Notes under the pieces: model-generated
The model's input: the letters and a program-made list of their open reading frames with translations, nothing else
What the model was told of the DNA's origin: nothing
Database searches by the model: none
NCBI RefSeq assembly: GCF_009759665.1
Contig: NZ_WQNE01000007.1
Coordinates: forward strand, 232,227-296,226
Length of the DNA stretch: 64,000 nt
Direction of reading: 5' to 3'
From: Bradyrhizobium cajani
GTDB taxonomy: Bacteria > Pseudomonadota > Alphaproteobacteria > Rhizobiales > Xanthobacteraceae
In this document: one piece after another, positions 63,792 to 64,000 of the stretch
How the letters are laid out: each line of letters begins with the position of its first letter
Numbering within the stretch: the stretch's first letter is position 1
Translations under genes and position numbers: made by a program

Positions 63792-64000
63792 TCATGCCGG
63801 CGGGGGCGCCGATGAGCCACTCAACAGCGATATCGGCGCCTTGTTGCCAATCGCGCTGTGTGGGCGGACTTCGTTGTAGTCTCTACGCCAATCCTCCATT
63901 TTCTGCCGAGCGTCGTCAAGACTGAGGAACCAGTGCGTGTTCAGGCATTCGTTTCTGAACTTGCCGTTGAAGGATTCGATGAAGCTGTTGTCCGTCGGCT
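63792..64000 (-). mobile_element. IS3-family transposase (OrfB) C-terminus, cut by window edge
   Basis: The minus strand reads PTDNSFIESFNGKFRNECLN, THWFLSLDDARQKMEDWRRD, YNEVRPHSAIGNKAPISLL and stops at 63792. This is the C-terminal block of IS3-family OrfB (catalytic Glu in FIESFNG). The rest lies beyond the window. The element end should lie at about 63720-63760, next to the IS481 remnant. Confidence 0.8.

Noticed and set aside
1..64000. CRISPR array or rRNA genes
   Set aside because: No regularly spaced identical repeats and no rRNA-like conserved blocks seen on either strand.

Overview
The window looks like an accessory, island-like stretch of an alphaproteobacterial chromosome, most likely Bradyrhizobium or a close relative (Nitrobacteraceae). 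This rests on recalled resemblance of the transposases, the L21-like domain, a Gly/His-rich secreted protein and many small proteins to that group; no search was run. There is no housekeeping operon, rRNA or CRISPR array. The DNA alternates between intact multi-gene cassettes and heavily decayed genes, as in integration hot spots.

Layout. 0-6 kb: remnants of an SMC-like ATPase and a tyrosine recombinase, then two toxin-antitoxin modules, HigB/HigA type (2.28-2.98 kb) and AbiEi/AbiEii type (3.76-5.76 kb). 6-20 kb: mostly a gene graveyard. It holds an intact exported S1/P1-type nuclease (7.4 kb), an intact Lrp/AsnC regulator (18.6 kb), a few small proteins, a tRNA-Ala-like gene (13.5 kb), and broken copies of IS630, IS110 and IS5-type transposases, a flavoprotein, pyruvate kinase, a GDSL-type hydrolase and zinc-binding small proteins.

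20.4-25.3 kb: a probable cell-death defence locus. Three genes on the + strand (an unknown 482-aa protein, a CHAT caspase-like protease, and a protein whose N-terminus is ribosomal protein L21 fused to about 300 aa of unknown sequence) converge on a bacterial gasdermin gene on the - strand. Protease-activated gasdermin pores are a known antiphage suicide mechanism; the L21-like fusion is the unusual part. 25.8-31.1 kb: IS66 remnant, small secreted proteins, a lipoprotein and an intact IS5-family transposase.

31.5-41.7 kb: a tightly coupled four-gene operon on the - strand, in transcription order: a ClpA/B-type AAA+ ATPase, a radical SAM activase-like protein, a 2092-aa zinc-finger/pseudokinase/SF1-helicase/nuclease fusion, and a coiled-coil protein. 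I do not recognise this set as a named system, and it is a strong candidate for an undescribed defence system. 42.5-45.4 kb: a TrlF-type PHP plus SMC-like ATPase.

46.6-63.0 kb: an unusual cassette encoding a 3023-aa protein with a Tat-type signal, a translationally coupled 1965-aa protein, a GH24-type lysozyme with the catalytic triad intact, and a small exported protein. The window ends in IS481 and IS3 transposase fragments.
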